From positions 1 through 57,456 of the forward strand of contig JAKUOQ010000005.1 in NCBI GenBank assembly GCA_022450865.1: 57,456 nucleotides of DNA, given 5' to 3'. Below are positions 25,710 through 34,189 of this stretch, piece by piece; position 1 is the first letter of the stretch; every line of letters starts with the position of its first letter. The notes beneath the pieces are model-generated. The model saw only the letters and a program-made list of their open reading frames with translations, ran no database searches and was not told the origin of the DNA. A program made the translations under genes and the position numbers. The stretch is from Nitrospinales bacterium. Lineage in GTDB: Bacteria; Nitrospinota; Nitrospinia; Nitrospinales; VA-1.

Positions 25710-25743
25710 AAAAAAAAGCCGATAGAACAAATGTTCTATCGGC
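25710..25743 (-). terminator. intrinsic terminator with the same stem as 24461-24487
   Basis: GCCGATAGAAC (25718-25728) and GTTCTATCGGC (25733-25743) pair over 11 bp around AAAT, with eight A (minus-strand T) before. It ends the paralog gene at 25792, 48 bases after its stop. The identical stem at both paralogs supports a local duplication that included the terminator. Confidence 0.9.
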
Positions 25744-25791
25744 TTTATACCTCATTAAGAGGTTAAATGCTTCCCTTTAATGGGATCTAGC

Positions 25792-26256
25792 TTATTTCAA
25801 AGTCGGATGGTATGCCGCGCATTGAGCGTTAGATACCAAGTTTTCCTTCATGTAAGGAACCCCAAAAGGATCAATTCGTTTGTCGTTCATCTGGTTTCTG
25901 TAGGCATCATCAGAGTTTTCGCCTTGACAGTCGCCAGGAACCAAACCATGAACTTGTGCTTCTTCAATTGTTCTGGCAGCTTTCCAGGATTGCTCGCTCT
26001 GAGAAGAGCCAAACTGATAGTCAGTATTAATTCCTACGCTACTTCTTGAGCGGCCTGCCTGTGAAGAAATATTGGTTGCGTTAGTGATAGTTCTTGTTGA
26101 AGCACCCATTTGCATCATGGTTTGTCCAACACCCATTACACTTGAATCATGTTGAACGTATGCGCCTGGCATTACGTCATCAGCGGAAGCGATAGAACCT
26201 AAGCCCAAGAAACCAACGAATGCACTTACTGCTAAGAAAAGAATAGTCTTTTTCAT
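25792..26256 (-). CDS. secreted protein B of a paralogous pair
   Basis: Starting at ATG 26256 (GGGGAGG upstream) the 154-residue product has a signal peptide (MKKTILFLAVSAFVGFLGLG, cleavage after ASA). An in-frame start at 26301 would add a leader that does not fit. It shares the motifs of the paralog at 24527: MGVGQTMMQMGAS, DYQFGSSQSEQSWK, PGDCQGENSDDAYRNQMN and RIDPFGVPYMKENLVS, and the two Cys. Function unknown; secretion is well supported. Confidence 0.8.
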   Translation of the reverse strand: MKKTILFLAVSAFVGFLGLGSIASADDVMPGAYVQHDSSVMGVGQTMMQMGASTRTITNATNISSQAGRSRSSVGINTDYQFGSSQSEQSWKAARTIEEAQVHGLVPGDCQGENSDDAYRNQMNDKRIDPFGVPYMKENLVSNAQCAAYHPTLK

Positions 26257-26773
26257 TGCTAACCTCCCCAAACTTGATGTTTTTAGTAACAACTTTTGCA
26301 CTAAACTTACACTGCTAACTTACAAACAAACGTAAAATACAACTCATATCTTTACTGGCTCTTTGCTAGGCCAAGTTTTTATTTATTCCTATAAACCCCT
26401 TTCTTAAAATCCTGTAATTTTATAGGATTATATCTCTTAAGGAACTCAGAATTTATAACCTTATGGGTCATTTGTCAATAGAAAACCGGGCTATATTTAA
26501 ATCTTCAATATATTCCTAGTCGGGAATAAAGATAAAATCTACTGAGGGTCTATAACGTATTTAAAAACATATGTTTGTACTGTAATTTAGGTGGGGGTTA
26601 GGGGCATTTTTGAAATTAACTATAAAATACACCTCCAAAATGCCCTATTTGGTGAAAGTAGTATGAGGTGGTAGAGTGGTCGAAATTATAATTTTGAATT
26701 CGTTTTGAATTCGTATAATGTACATTCTTTTAAATTATCTCTAACCCTTTCCCTTAATTCTTTAGCATTCTGT
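26257..26773. other. intergenic region with divergent promoters and repeats
   Basis: About 517 bases with no gene I can support. It contains a 9-bp inverted repeat (GGGCATTTT 26602-26610 and AAAATGCCC 26637-26645), a tandem 11-base repeat TTTTGAATTCG (26692-26713) and, directly after it, TATAATG at 26714-26720, a probable -10 element for the DUF2203 gene. The left part must hold the promoter of the secreted protein gene on the minus strand. The region is rich in A and T. Confidence 0.45.
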
Positions 26774-27154
26774 ATGGATTCCAAAAAATTTTTTACCCTC
26801 CAAGAAGCTAATTCATTTATCCCCCAGCTTCTGGAATGGGTTCCTCAAATTCAGAAGCTTGCTACTTCTCTTAACAAGGATTTTCCAGATATTAAGAATG
26901 CAAGAGAAAAAGCTAAATGGAGTGGAGGTAGTGAACAGGGAGTGAGCTATCTAAATGCCGTCCTGAAATATAATAACCTCATGCACAAAGTTGAAGAGAT
27001 GGGTTGTGAGGTTAAGGGGATTCGCGAGGGGCTCATCGATTTTCCGTCAATAAGAGAAGGTAGAGAGGTTTATCTTTGTTGGAGAATGCCAGAAAAGGAA
27101 ATCTTATTTTGGCATGATCTTAATACGGGTTTTGCAGGCCGAAAACCTATTTAG
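26774..27154 (+). CDS. DUF2203 family protein
   Basis: The 126-residue product starting at ATG 26774 has the pattern KKFFTLQEANSFIPQLLEWV near the N-terminus and VKGIREGLIDFPSIREGREV, LCWRMPEKEILFWHDL and GFAGRKPI toward the C-terminus, which are characteristic of the DUF2203 family of small soluble proteins of unknown role. An upstream in-frame start at 26705 would add an unlikely hydrophobic leader. It converges on, and overlaps by eight bases, the phosphatase gene on the other strand. Confidence 0.8.
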   Translation: MDSKKFFTLQEANSFIPQLLEWVPQIQKLATSLNKDFPDIKNAREKAKWSGGSEQGVSYLNAVLKYNNLMHKVEEMGCEVKGIREGLIDFPSIREGREVYLCWRMPEKEILFWHDLNTGFAGRKPI

Positions 27155-27926
27155 TAGCTTTCTTAGAGAAAATTTTACGCACCTCCTTCACGATATTTGC
27201 GTTTCCGACAATTGCTGTCCCTTCTTCAATGCTTGCACGGTTTCCAGTAAAGTTTGCAAATTTCCCGCCTGCTTCCTGCGCTAGAACTTTACATGGAGCG
27301 TAATCCCATATCTTTGCTAAGGGGTCTACCATAACATCCGCTGTGCCGCAAATCGCCATGAGATGACCAAATGCGTCTGGGTAGGTTCTTACTATCCCCG
27401 CTTCTTTGTTAAGTGCATTAAAAAGAGAGATATGTTTTTGCTGTTTGAAACAGTACCAGTCAGCGACTGCAATAAAAGCTCCCTTAAGTTTTTTTTGTCT
27501 AGAAACCTTTAGCGGTTTTCCATTTAAAAAAGCACCTTTCCCTTTAACAGCCCAGGCCGTTTCTCCCAGCGCAGGAAGTTCAATGACTCCCAGTACTGGC
27601 TCGCCTTTGTGTAGCAGTGCTATCATTGAAGCGAAAAGCGGCAGACCACGAATAAATGAACGGGTGCCATCCACTGGATCAATGGTCCAAACCCATTCGG
27701 CGTTGGCGTTGTGGTTTCCGAACTCTTCGCCAATGATGCCGTGTTCTGGAAAATGTTTAGTGATATTTTTTCTTAGTATCTCTTCAGCGTTGCGGTCCGC
27801 TATAGTGACGGGGCTGGAATCTGATTTTAGATCAATTTCATATTGCCCGCGGAACCATTTTAAAACCTCACTTTTTGCCGGCTTCATAAAAGACAAAGCT
27901 TGATCTTTAATCTTTAGTAGATCCAT
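27147..27926 (-). CDS. hisN: histidinol-phosphatase-like inositol monophosphatase family enzyme
   Basis: The metal-dependent phosphatase motifs are present: GEEFG at about residue 63, WTIDPVDGTRSFIRG at about 80, and WDYAPCKVLAQEAGG at about 204. The short insertion-free layout and the sequence VADRNAEEILRKNI with RSFIRGLP resemble the HisN group that dephosphorylates histidinol phosphate, but inositol- or other sugar-phosphatase activity cannot be excluded. Length, 259 residues, is typical. No other his genes are in the window. Confidence 0.85.
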   Translation of the reverse strand: MDLLKIKDQALSFMKPAKSEVLKWFRGQYEIDLKSDSSPVTIADRNAEEILRKNITKHFPEHGIIGEEFGNHNANAEWVWTIDPVDGTRSFIRGLPLFASMIALLHKGEPVLGVIELPALGETAWAVKGKGAFLNGKPLKVSRQKKLKGAFIAVADWYCFKQQKHISLFNALNKEAGIVRTYPDAFGHLMAICGTADVMVDPLAKIWDYAPCKVLAQEAGGKFANFTGNRASIEEGTAIVGNANIVKEVRKIFSKKATK

Positions 27927-28075
27927 TTTTATTTTTTATCTTACGTGTTCGTTGCTATTAATGTTTTTTAGATTATTCAGTATTTGTTTTTAAAATAATA
28001 TTGCTTTCATAAGGGATTAAATTATAATCAGTTCTTTTATAAATTTGTGGTTAATCTAATTTTTCGTGGTCTCTA

Positions 28076-28972
28076 ATGCGTGATAAAAATTTAATGGTAG
28101 GAGTCATCTTTTGTTTTGCCATCTCTATATTGTTTCTGCTCGTCATTATCTGGGAGATTAAAAAATCTATCGACCATGACGAAAGAGTACAACAAATGTC
28201 AAAAAAAACCAATGCTGTGGAGGTTTCTGATAATCGAGATTTCAGCATTTATGAAACCATGGTGGGAGATGATGCCCGCGAAATGATTTTGATTCCTGAG
28301 GGAATTTTTACCCGAGGATCAGACTCAGGGGGTTACGATGAGAAGCCAGCTCAGGAAATTTATTTAGATGCTTTTTATATAGATAAATATGAGGTAAGCG
28401 TAAAAGAATACAATAAATATAGAAAAGCGGCCAATTATGTAAAACCATCGGTTCCTTTTTTCCCGGGAGATCACAAGGTAATGGAAGTGCCCAGTCATGC
28501 CGTGGTGGGAGTTTCCTGGCACGATGCGGTAAATTATTGTACTTGGGCTGGCAAGAGACTTCCTACAGAAGCGGAATGGGAAAAAGCAGCGAGAGGAACG
28601 CATGGTCTCAACTTTCCCTGGGGAAATAAGGTGCTGCCAAAGCGTGCAAACTTTGCCGGCACGGGTGATGGATTCAAATACATGGGTCCAGTAGGAAACT
28701 ACCCCATGGGAAGAAGTGTTTACGGCGTTTACGACATGGCCGGAAATGTTTCAGAATGGGTGAGTGATTTCTACGACCAGTTTTACTACAAAAGGGCACC
28801 TATGATGAATCCAACAGGACCCGAGACCGGAAAAAACTATGTGTTTAAAGGCGGCTCATGGGATGCGAGGAGTGTTGATATACGAACTTCCAAGCGATTT
28901 GCTGCTTCACCGGGTCGTAAGGACAGTATCGTGGGTTTTCGTTGCGGTCGTTCCAAATTAGATAAAAAATAA
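28076..28972 (+). CDS. membrane-anchored SUMF1/FGE-fold protein
   Basis: A hydrophobic N-terminal helix (about 8-28) anchors a large SUMF1-type domain (about 63-295): MILIPEGIFTRGSD, IDKYEVSVKEYNKY, GVSWHDAVNYCTWAGKRLPT, EAEWEKAARG, YDMAGNVSEWVSDFY, KGGSWDARS and GFRCGRS. Formylglycine-generating enzymes need two Cys in the C-terminal catalytic loop. Here only the GFRC Cys is present and the earlier position in RTSKRFAAS has none, so it is unlikely to make formylglycine. It may be a binding or enzyme-partner domain of the same fold. The 298 residues lie upstream of the large spermidine-synthase-like gene. Confidence 0.88.
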   Translation: MRDKNLMVGVIFCFAISILFLLVIIWEIKKSIDHDERVQQMSKKTNAVEVSDNRDFSIYETMVGDDAREMILIPEGIFTRGSDSGGYDEKPAQEIYLDAFYIDKYEVSVKEYNKYRKAANYVKPSVPFFPGDHKVMEVPSHAVVGVSWHDAVNYCTWAGKRLPTEAEWEKAARGTHGLNFPWGNKVLPKRANFAGTGDGFKYMGPVGNYPMGRSVYGVYDMAGNVSEWVSDFYDQFYYKRAPMMNPTGPETGKNYVFKGGSWDARSVDIRTSKRFAASPGRKDSIVGFRCGRSKLDKK

Positions 28973-29130
28973 AGGTATATTTCAGGCCCGAAGTTGCCTT
29001 AAAAACATTCATAAAAACTAAAAAGCATTATATTTGACTTTCATGCCTAACCAATGTTGACCCGGTTGTTAAGATTGGAGAAACTCTGCTGAAACTCCCT
29101 TCCCGAATTTGGATTTTCTTATTTTTTTTC

Positions 29131-32109
29131 GTGTCAGGTGCTACAGGCCTCGTCTATGAGGTGGTGTGGACCCGTTTGCTCACCTTGATTATGGGTAATA
29201 CCCATTATTCTATAGCAACAGTTTTAACGGCGTTCATGGGTGGCTTAGCTCTAGGTAGTTTTGTTGGAGGTAAGATCATAGACCGGGACTTCAATCCACT
29301 TGCAGCATATGCAATTCTCGAAGCTGGTATTGGTATATATTGTTTGCTCATCCCCTTGTTTATCGAGCTTGCCTTCCCTTTGTTTCAGTGGATTTACCTG
29401 AACCTTGGGGATTCTTACACTCAAACTAGTTTAGTGAGATTTCTTGTTTGTGGTGTTCTTCTAATTATCCCTGCAACTTTTATGGGTGCCACCCTTCCAG
29501 TCCTCAGTAAACTTGTCTCCCGTGATGAGAACTTTATAGGAAAAGATGTAGGTAAGTTATATTCCATCAACACCTTTGGGGCAGTTGTGGGTGCTTTAGC
29601 TTCAGCTTTTGTTTTTATGCGGTTTTTGGGAGTGCAGGCAACAATAAGCGTGGCTGCTGCTGCCAATATCTGTATTGCTTTGATAATATACTTTATATTT
29701 AAGCCCCCACTGAAAGAGCGTTTATCCTATTTAGCTCCTTCTTCCAAAGAAGAGAACGCCTCGCTGCAGAAACGGGATCTATTTATACTGCTGAGTTTTG
29801 CTGTTTCCGGGTTGGCGGCTTTGGTTTACCAGGTAGCCTGGACAAGAATTTTGTCCTTGTTGCTGGGCTCTTCGGTATATGCATTCAGCCTCATTCTTGC
29901 GGTATTTATTTTTGGGTTAGCGCTGGGTACGGCAACCACCTCCAATCTTCTAAATAGAATAAGGTATCTAGTTAGAAGTTTTGGTATAACTCAAATAATA
30001 ATTGGATTTTCTTCATTATTTATTGTCCCTCTTTTTGGCCGTATCCCTTTTGTAAATAGATGGGTATATGAGAATTTAGGGCAACAATTTCAACTTATGC
30101 AAGGAGCCAATTTTATAACCATTCTTGGGCTTCTTTTTATTCCTACATTTTTTATGGGAGCGCAGTTTCCAATTGTGATCAAAATATTGGCAACCAAATT
30201 GGAAACTGTAGGCCAGAATGTAGGTAGGGCTTATGCCTTCAATACCGTCGGTGCGATAATAGGTTCATTTTTAGCGGGTTTTGTTTTGATTCCCATGCTG
30301 GGAATACAGGCTACTATTTTTAGTATGGTTTTTCTAAATGTTCTTTTAGGCATCACCCTATTGGCAATTGGATCGCAACTTAGTTTGAACTGGAAAATAT
30401 ATGGTTTACCGGGTGTATTCATTTTCTGTGTCTTTATTTCAAACTGGATAGCCCCGTGGGACAAGTCCGTTATTTCTAGCGGTTCCTTTATGCCTTACCG
30501 GATTGGAGATTTAAAGGAGGCAGAGTTAAAGAAAAATAAGATTCTATTTTTTAAAGAGGGCATGCACACAACGGTTACTACCGAACTCTCTCCTTCAGGA
30601 AATATTTTCCTGCGTGTTAATGGAAAAACGGATGCGTCTTTAGCCTTGGATATGCGAACTCAGTTGCTATCGGGTTATTTGCCAATGCTTTTTCATGAGA
30701 ATCCTAAATCCGCTCTGGTGATCGGTCAGGGGAGCGGAATTACTTTAGGAGCAGTCGAGCAGTTTCCGGTAGATAAAATTAATCTCGTAGAAATCTCACC
30801 TGCCGTTATAGAAGGATCTAGGTTTTTTGACCCATTCAACCACGATGCTTTAAATGATAAAAGACTTTCTGTATTGCTCGAAGATGGGCGAAACCATATT
30901 GCGTTATCAAAAAAATCTTATGATGTGATCGTTTCCGAACCTTCCAATCCATGGATATCTGGGGTGGGAGCTTTATTCACGGTCGACTTTTTCGATTTAT
31001 TAAAAAAGAGGTTGAACCCGGGAGGAGTGGCCTGCATTTGGGTTCATACCAACATGTCACCAGATAGCTTCAAATCTATCATTCGTTCGTTCACCGAAAA
31101 ATTTCCATTTGTAACGATGTGGGAATCAATAGCCGGGGATGATTATTTATTGATAGGTTCTGAACAGGAATATCGACTATCGTTTAAAAAAACGCAAAAA
31201 TATTTAGCAAATGAAATTACGGGAAAAGATTTGGCGCGTATCGGTATTAGGAGTGTGCCTGATTTAATGAGTTTAATGATCATGTCGCGCCCAAAACTTG
31301 TAGAGTTTAGTAAAAATGCTCCTCTACATACTGATAACAACTCATTTTTGGAATTCAATGCGCCGGAATATGTTTATAAAGATGAAAGAGACGTCCTGGT
31401 AAGGCAACTGACCCCTTTTATTCAGTTGCAGCCAGAATTCGTAGAATTTGAAAATATTCAACCAGAAATTATCACTCGGGTGAATAAAAGGCTTTTGCGA
31501 TTGGAAAGATCTGAAAGTCAGATAGAAGAAATAAAGCGCAAGGCTCGAATTACAACCTTGTTAGAGGAAGCAGAAATGGCGTACAACGTCGGAGACATTA
31601 CGCAAGCTTTGGCTTTCTATGCAAAAGTTCTAGTGTTAGATCCGCAACATATTCTGGCCCAAATAAATATTGGAAATATTTATCAAGAGTTGAAGTTGAC
31701 CGAAAAGGCGGAAAAAGCTTATTTGAATACACTTAACTCCAACCCTTTTTATGTTTTTGGTAGCCTGAGTTTAGCAAGGTTATATATTTTTTCTGGTCAA
31801 CCTGATAAAGCCATAAAGATTATAAATGATACACTCGAATGGTACGATGGCGATCATGAACTTAGCCTTTTTATGGGTTTGGCATATGCCTTTAAGAAGG
31901 ATCCTCGACGAGCCATTGAAGAGTTTGAAACATCTTTGAAATGGAACCCGAATTATTCTTTGGCACATTTTTATCTGGGGGCGCAGTTGCAAAATAATAA
32001 TCCAACCTTAGCTAGAAAACATCTTCAGTCATTTTTAAATTTAGCTAAGAACCGATCTGAGCATAGGAAGTTGATTCAAAAAGCAGAAAAATTATTAAAG
32101 AAACTTTGA
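29131..32109 (+). CDS. fused membrane protein, spermidine synthase-like domain and TPR
   Basis: The protein has three parts. First is a membrane region of about 14 helices, itself an internal duplication (SGATGLVYEVVWTRLLTLIM near the start, VSGLAALVYQVAWTRILSLL near residue 225). Second is a spermidine synthase-type Rossmann domain (about 490-700) with VIGQGSGITLGAV, NLVEISPAVIEGSRFF, LLEDGRNHI and VSEPSNPWISG. Third are TPR repeats (about 805-985). GTG 29131 is used here, but the frame is open back to 29038 and the upstream codons would complete the first helix (see findings). A GGAG lies before CTG CTG at 29086-29091. The polyamine-transferase reaction is not proven; many homologues are of unknown substrate. 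Confidence 0.88.
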   Translation: MSGATGLVYEVVWTRLLTLIMGNTHYSIATVLTAFMGGLALGSFVGGKIIDRDFNPLAAYAILEAGIGIYCLLIPLFIELAFPLFQWIYLNLGDSYTQTSLVRFLVCGVLLIIPATFMGATLPVLSKLVSRDENFIGKDVGKLYSINTFGAVVGALASAFVFMRFLGVQATISVAAAANICIALIIYFIFKPPLKERLSYLAPSSKEENASLQKRDLFILLSFAVSGLAALVYQVAWTRILSLLLGSSVYAFSLILAVFIFGLALGTATTSNLLNRIRYLVRSFGITQIIIGFSSLFIVPLFGRIPFVNRWVYENLGQQFQLMQGANFITILGLLFIPTFFMGAQFPIVIKILATKLETVGQNVGRAYAFNTVGAIIGSFLAGFVLIPMLGIQATIFSMVFLNVLLGITLLAIGSQLSLNWKIYGLPGVFIFCVFISNWIAPWDKSVISSGSFMPYRIGDLKEAELKKNKILFFKEGMHTTVTTELSPSGNIFLRVNGKTDASLALDMRTQLLSGYLPMLFHENPKSALVIGQGSGITLGAVEQFPVDKINLVEISPAVIEGSRFFDPFNHDALNDKRLSVLLEDGRNHIALSKKSYDVIVSEPSNPWISGVGALFTVDFFDLLKKRLNPGGVACIWVHTNMSPDSFKSIIRSFTEKFPFVTMWESIAGDDYLLIGSEQEYRLSFKKTQKYLANEITGKDLARIGIRSVPDLMSLMIMSRPKLVEFSKNAPLHTDNNSFLEFNAPEYVYKDERDVLVRQLTPFIQLQPEFVEFENIQPEIITRVNKRLLRLERSESQIEEIKRKARITTLLEEAEMAYNVGDITQALAFYAKVLVLDPQHILAQINIGNIYQELKLTEKAEKAYLNTLNSNPFYVFGSLSLARLYIFSGQPDKAIKIINDTLEWYDGDHELSLFMGLAYAFKKDPRRAIEEFETSLKWNPNYSLAHFYLGAQLQNNNPTLARKHLQSFLNLAKNRSEHRKLIQKAEKLLKKL

Positions 32110-32194
32110 TCCCTTGAAATATAAGGTATACTCACACCAAACAGTCTGCGGCCCTGCCGGAATAATTATCCCGAATATTTGAAAGTCAAATTGG

Positions 32195-32944
32195 ATGCCC
32201 ACTAAAATTAAAGTCATTTGGTATCTTTGTATTGTAATTAGTGTCATTGGATTTTTGTACCTTGCTGCAAAAGGCCAAATGGAAGAAGCAGTGCGGGCCG
32301 AAGAAATGGCTGATAAAAGATCCCAAGCTCGTCTTGAGCAATTAAAAAATCCCAAAGGGAAGAAGCAAATAATCAAAATTGATCCGATAAAAGCCATTCG
32401 CGAAATGAATGCCTTGGGGAAATATCAGGAAGCGGTTGATATGGCCGAAAAAGTGGCAAAAGAGTATCCGGATCATGCAAGGCTTCATACTTGGTGGGGG
32501 ATTTCTTTAGTTAAGCTGAAGAAAACACAGGAAGCCATCAATCATTTTGTTGTGGCAGCCAAAAACGATCCAACTGATGAAAAAGCCCATCTCTATTGGG
32601 GGTTGACCTTAGCTATGGATAAAAATTTTGAAGAGGCCATCGCACACTACCGTACAGTTCTTGAGATTAACCCAGAACATAGTAATGCTTATGCTTATTG
32701 GGGAGCCTCCTTGAATGCATTGGGAAAATATGAGGAGTCCTTAGGTAAGTTGGATGAAAGTATGGCTCTTCATCCACTTAATAGTACGGCGTATGCCATG
32801 CGTGTCGATGTATTATATAATCTTAAACGATATGAAAAGGCTTGGCAACAGGTACAAAAGGCGCGTGCGGCAAATATTTCCTTGCCGCAAGGTTCAATTA
32901 ACAGGTTAGCTCAAGCCTTTCCAGAGCCGGTAAAAAATCCTTGA
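32195..32944 (+). CDS. membrane-anchored TPR protein
   Basis: An N-terminal hydrophobic segment (residues 7-25) is followed by a charged linker and four or five tetratricopeptide repeats (about 68-235), for example ALGKYQEAVDMAEKVAKEYP, KKTQEAINHFVVAAKNDPTD and ALGKYEESLGKLDESMALHP. TPRs are protein-docking scaffolds. It starts 85 bases after the large TPR-containing protein, in the same direction, so the two may be functionally linked. No enzymatic domain is visible. Confidence 0.85.
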   Translation: MPTKIKVIWYLCIVISVIGFLYLAAKGQMEEAVRAEEMADKRSQARLEQLKNPKGKKQIIKIDPIKAIREMNALGKYQEAVDMAEKVAKEYPDHARLHTWWGISLVKLKKTQEAINHFVVAAKNDPTDEKAHLYWGLTLAMDKNFEEAIAHYRTVLEINPEHSNAYAYWGASLNALGKYEESLGKLDESMALHPLNSTAYAMRVDVLYNLKRYEKAWQQVQKARAANISLPQGSINRLAQAFPEPVKNP

Positions 32945-33159
32945 AAAGCTTTATAAACGAATAGCTACAAATACCTGCATGAAGCAGCACTTTTTTTATA
33001 AAACTGAGTTTTGCGTTAATTATTGTAAATATTGGCAAATTTACTAGAAATTTCAGTTTTCTAGCTTAAAAATTTGATGTATTATTTGCATTCATCAATT
33101 TTTTAAGTATTGGTTGGTTGGGCATTTTTAGACATTTTCAGTTTAATTTCAGAGGAATA

Positions 33160-34089
33160 ATGTTTAATAAAACTATTCAGTCCACAAGCAAAAGATTTTT
33201 CATTGCCGCTATATTTCTTGCTCTAAATTTTTCATCCTCCTGGGCGAGTAGTTCCACAAGTAAATTACCGGAAAATAATACTCCTAATTTTATCTCCCAA
33301 ATTAGTGATGACGCATTTGTACAAGCGGCTGATGTAACGATTAAGCTCGAAAAGGAACTGCCAAAAGCCAGTGATTGGCCAAACTCGATTGAGACTGCTC
33401 AAGGTACTAAGCGATCGCCCCAAAAAATTGAAGAATATGAGGATATGGAGGACCCATTTGCCGGCAATGAAAAAGATATCCCTGTTCTCTCAGATCCTTT
33501 TGAAGGATATAACCGGTGGATGTTTGGGGTAAACGAAGCTATGTATGATAATGCTGTGGAGCCTTTTGTGAGGGGCTACAGGGATATAGTTCATGAAGAT
33601 TTGAGGATTGGTATTAGGAATATGTATAACAACGTTCTGTTCCCGGTAAAATTTCTAAGCTGTGTTTTGCAACTGAAATTCAAGGAATCAGGTCGTGTTC
33701 TCGCTCGGACTGTGATCAATACGGCGTTTGGATTTGGTGGCTATGCAGATGTTGCGGGCGAAGAATATGGGATCCGCGATGTAAATGAAGATTTTGATCA
33801 GGCCTTGGGCTCTTTGGGTATTCCTACCGGACCTTATCTTGTTTTGCCTTTTTTTGGTCCAGCTACAACCCGCAATATGGTAGGTAGGACAGTAGATACA
33901 TTAATGAGTCCGGGTGCCTTATTGGCTTTAAGCTTTGGACAAAATGTGATAATTAATGCGGAAGATAATGTCAATCAGATCTCATTTATAATTGATGATA
34001 AAAAACAATTGGAAGACAGTGCTTTGGATGAATATGAGAGTGTTCGTGATTTTTATCATCAATTCCGACACGGCCTCTTAAAAAAATAG
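33160..34089 (+). CDS. mlaA: MlaA/VacJ-family outer-membrane lipid asymmetry protein
   Basis: MlaA removes misplaced phospholipids from the outer leaflet of the outer membrane. From ATG 33160 (GAGGA upstream) a signal peptide runs to about residue 29 (ending SSSWA), without a lipobox Cys. A long acidic linker precedes the MlaA domain (about 105-300): DPFEGYNRWMFGVNE, VNTAFGFGG-like VINTAFGFGGYADV, then EDFDQALGSLGIPTGPYLVL and PFFGPATTRNMVGR. The usual N-terminal lipidation site is therefore absent. Other mla genes are not in the window. This supports an outer membrane. Confidence 0.92.
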   Translation: MFNKTIQSTSKRFFIAAIFLALNFSSSWASSSTSKLPENNTPNFISQISDDAFVQAADVTIKLEKELPKASDWPNSIETAQGTKRSPQKIEEYEDMEDPFAGNEKDIPVLSDPFEGYNRWMFGVNEAMYDNAVEPFVRGYRDIVHEDLRIGIRNMYNNVLFPVKFLSCVLQLKFKESGRVLARTVINTAFGFGGYADVAGEEYGIRDVNEDFDQALGSLGIPTGPYLVLPFFGPATTRNMVGRTVDTLMSPGALLALSFGQNVIINAEDNVNQISFIIDDKKQLEDSALDEYESVRDFYHQFRHGLLKK

Positions 34090-34189
34090 TAAGAATAAAT
34101 TTATCCCTCCCCAATTAAATCCTTCTTCCTGTTTTATCTCGCCTTGATTTTTAGTATTCTAATTTTTTCTAACCAGAAGAGGTTTCGTT

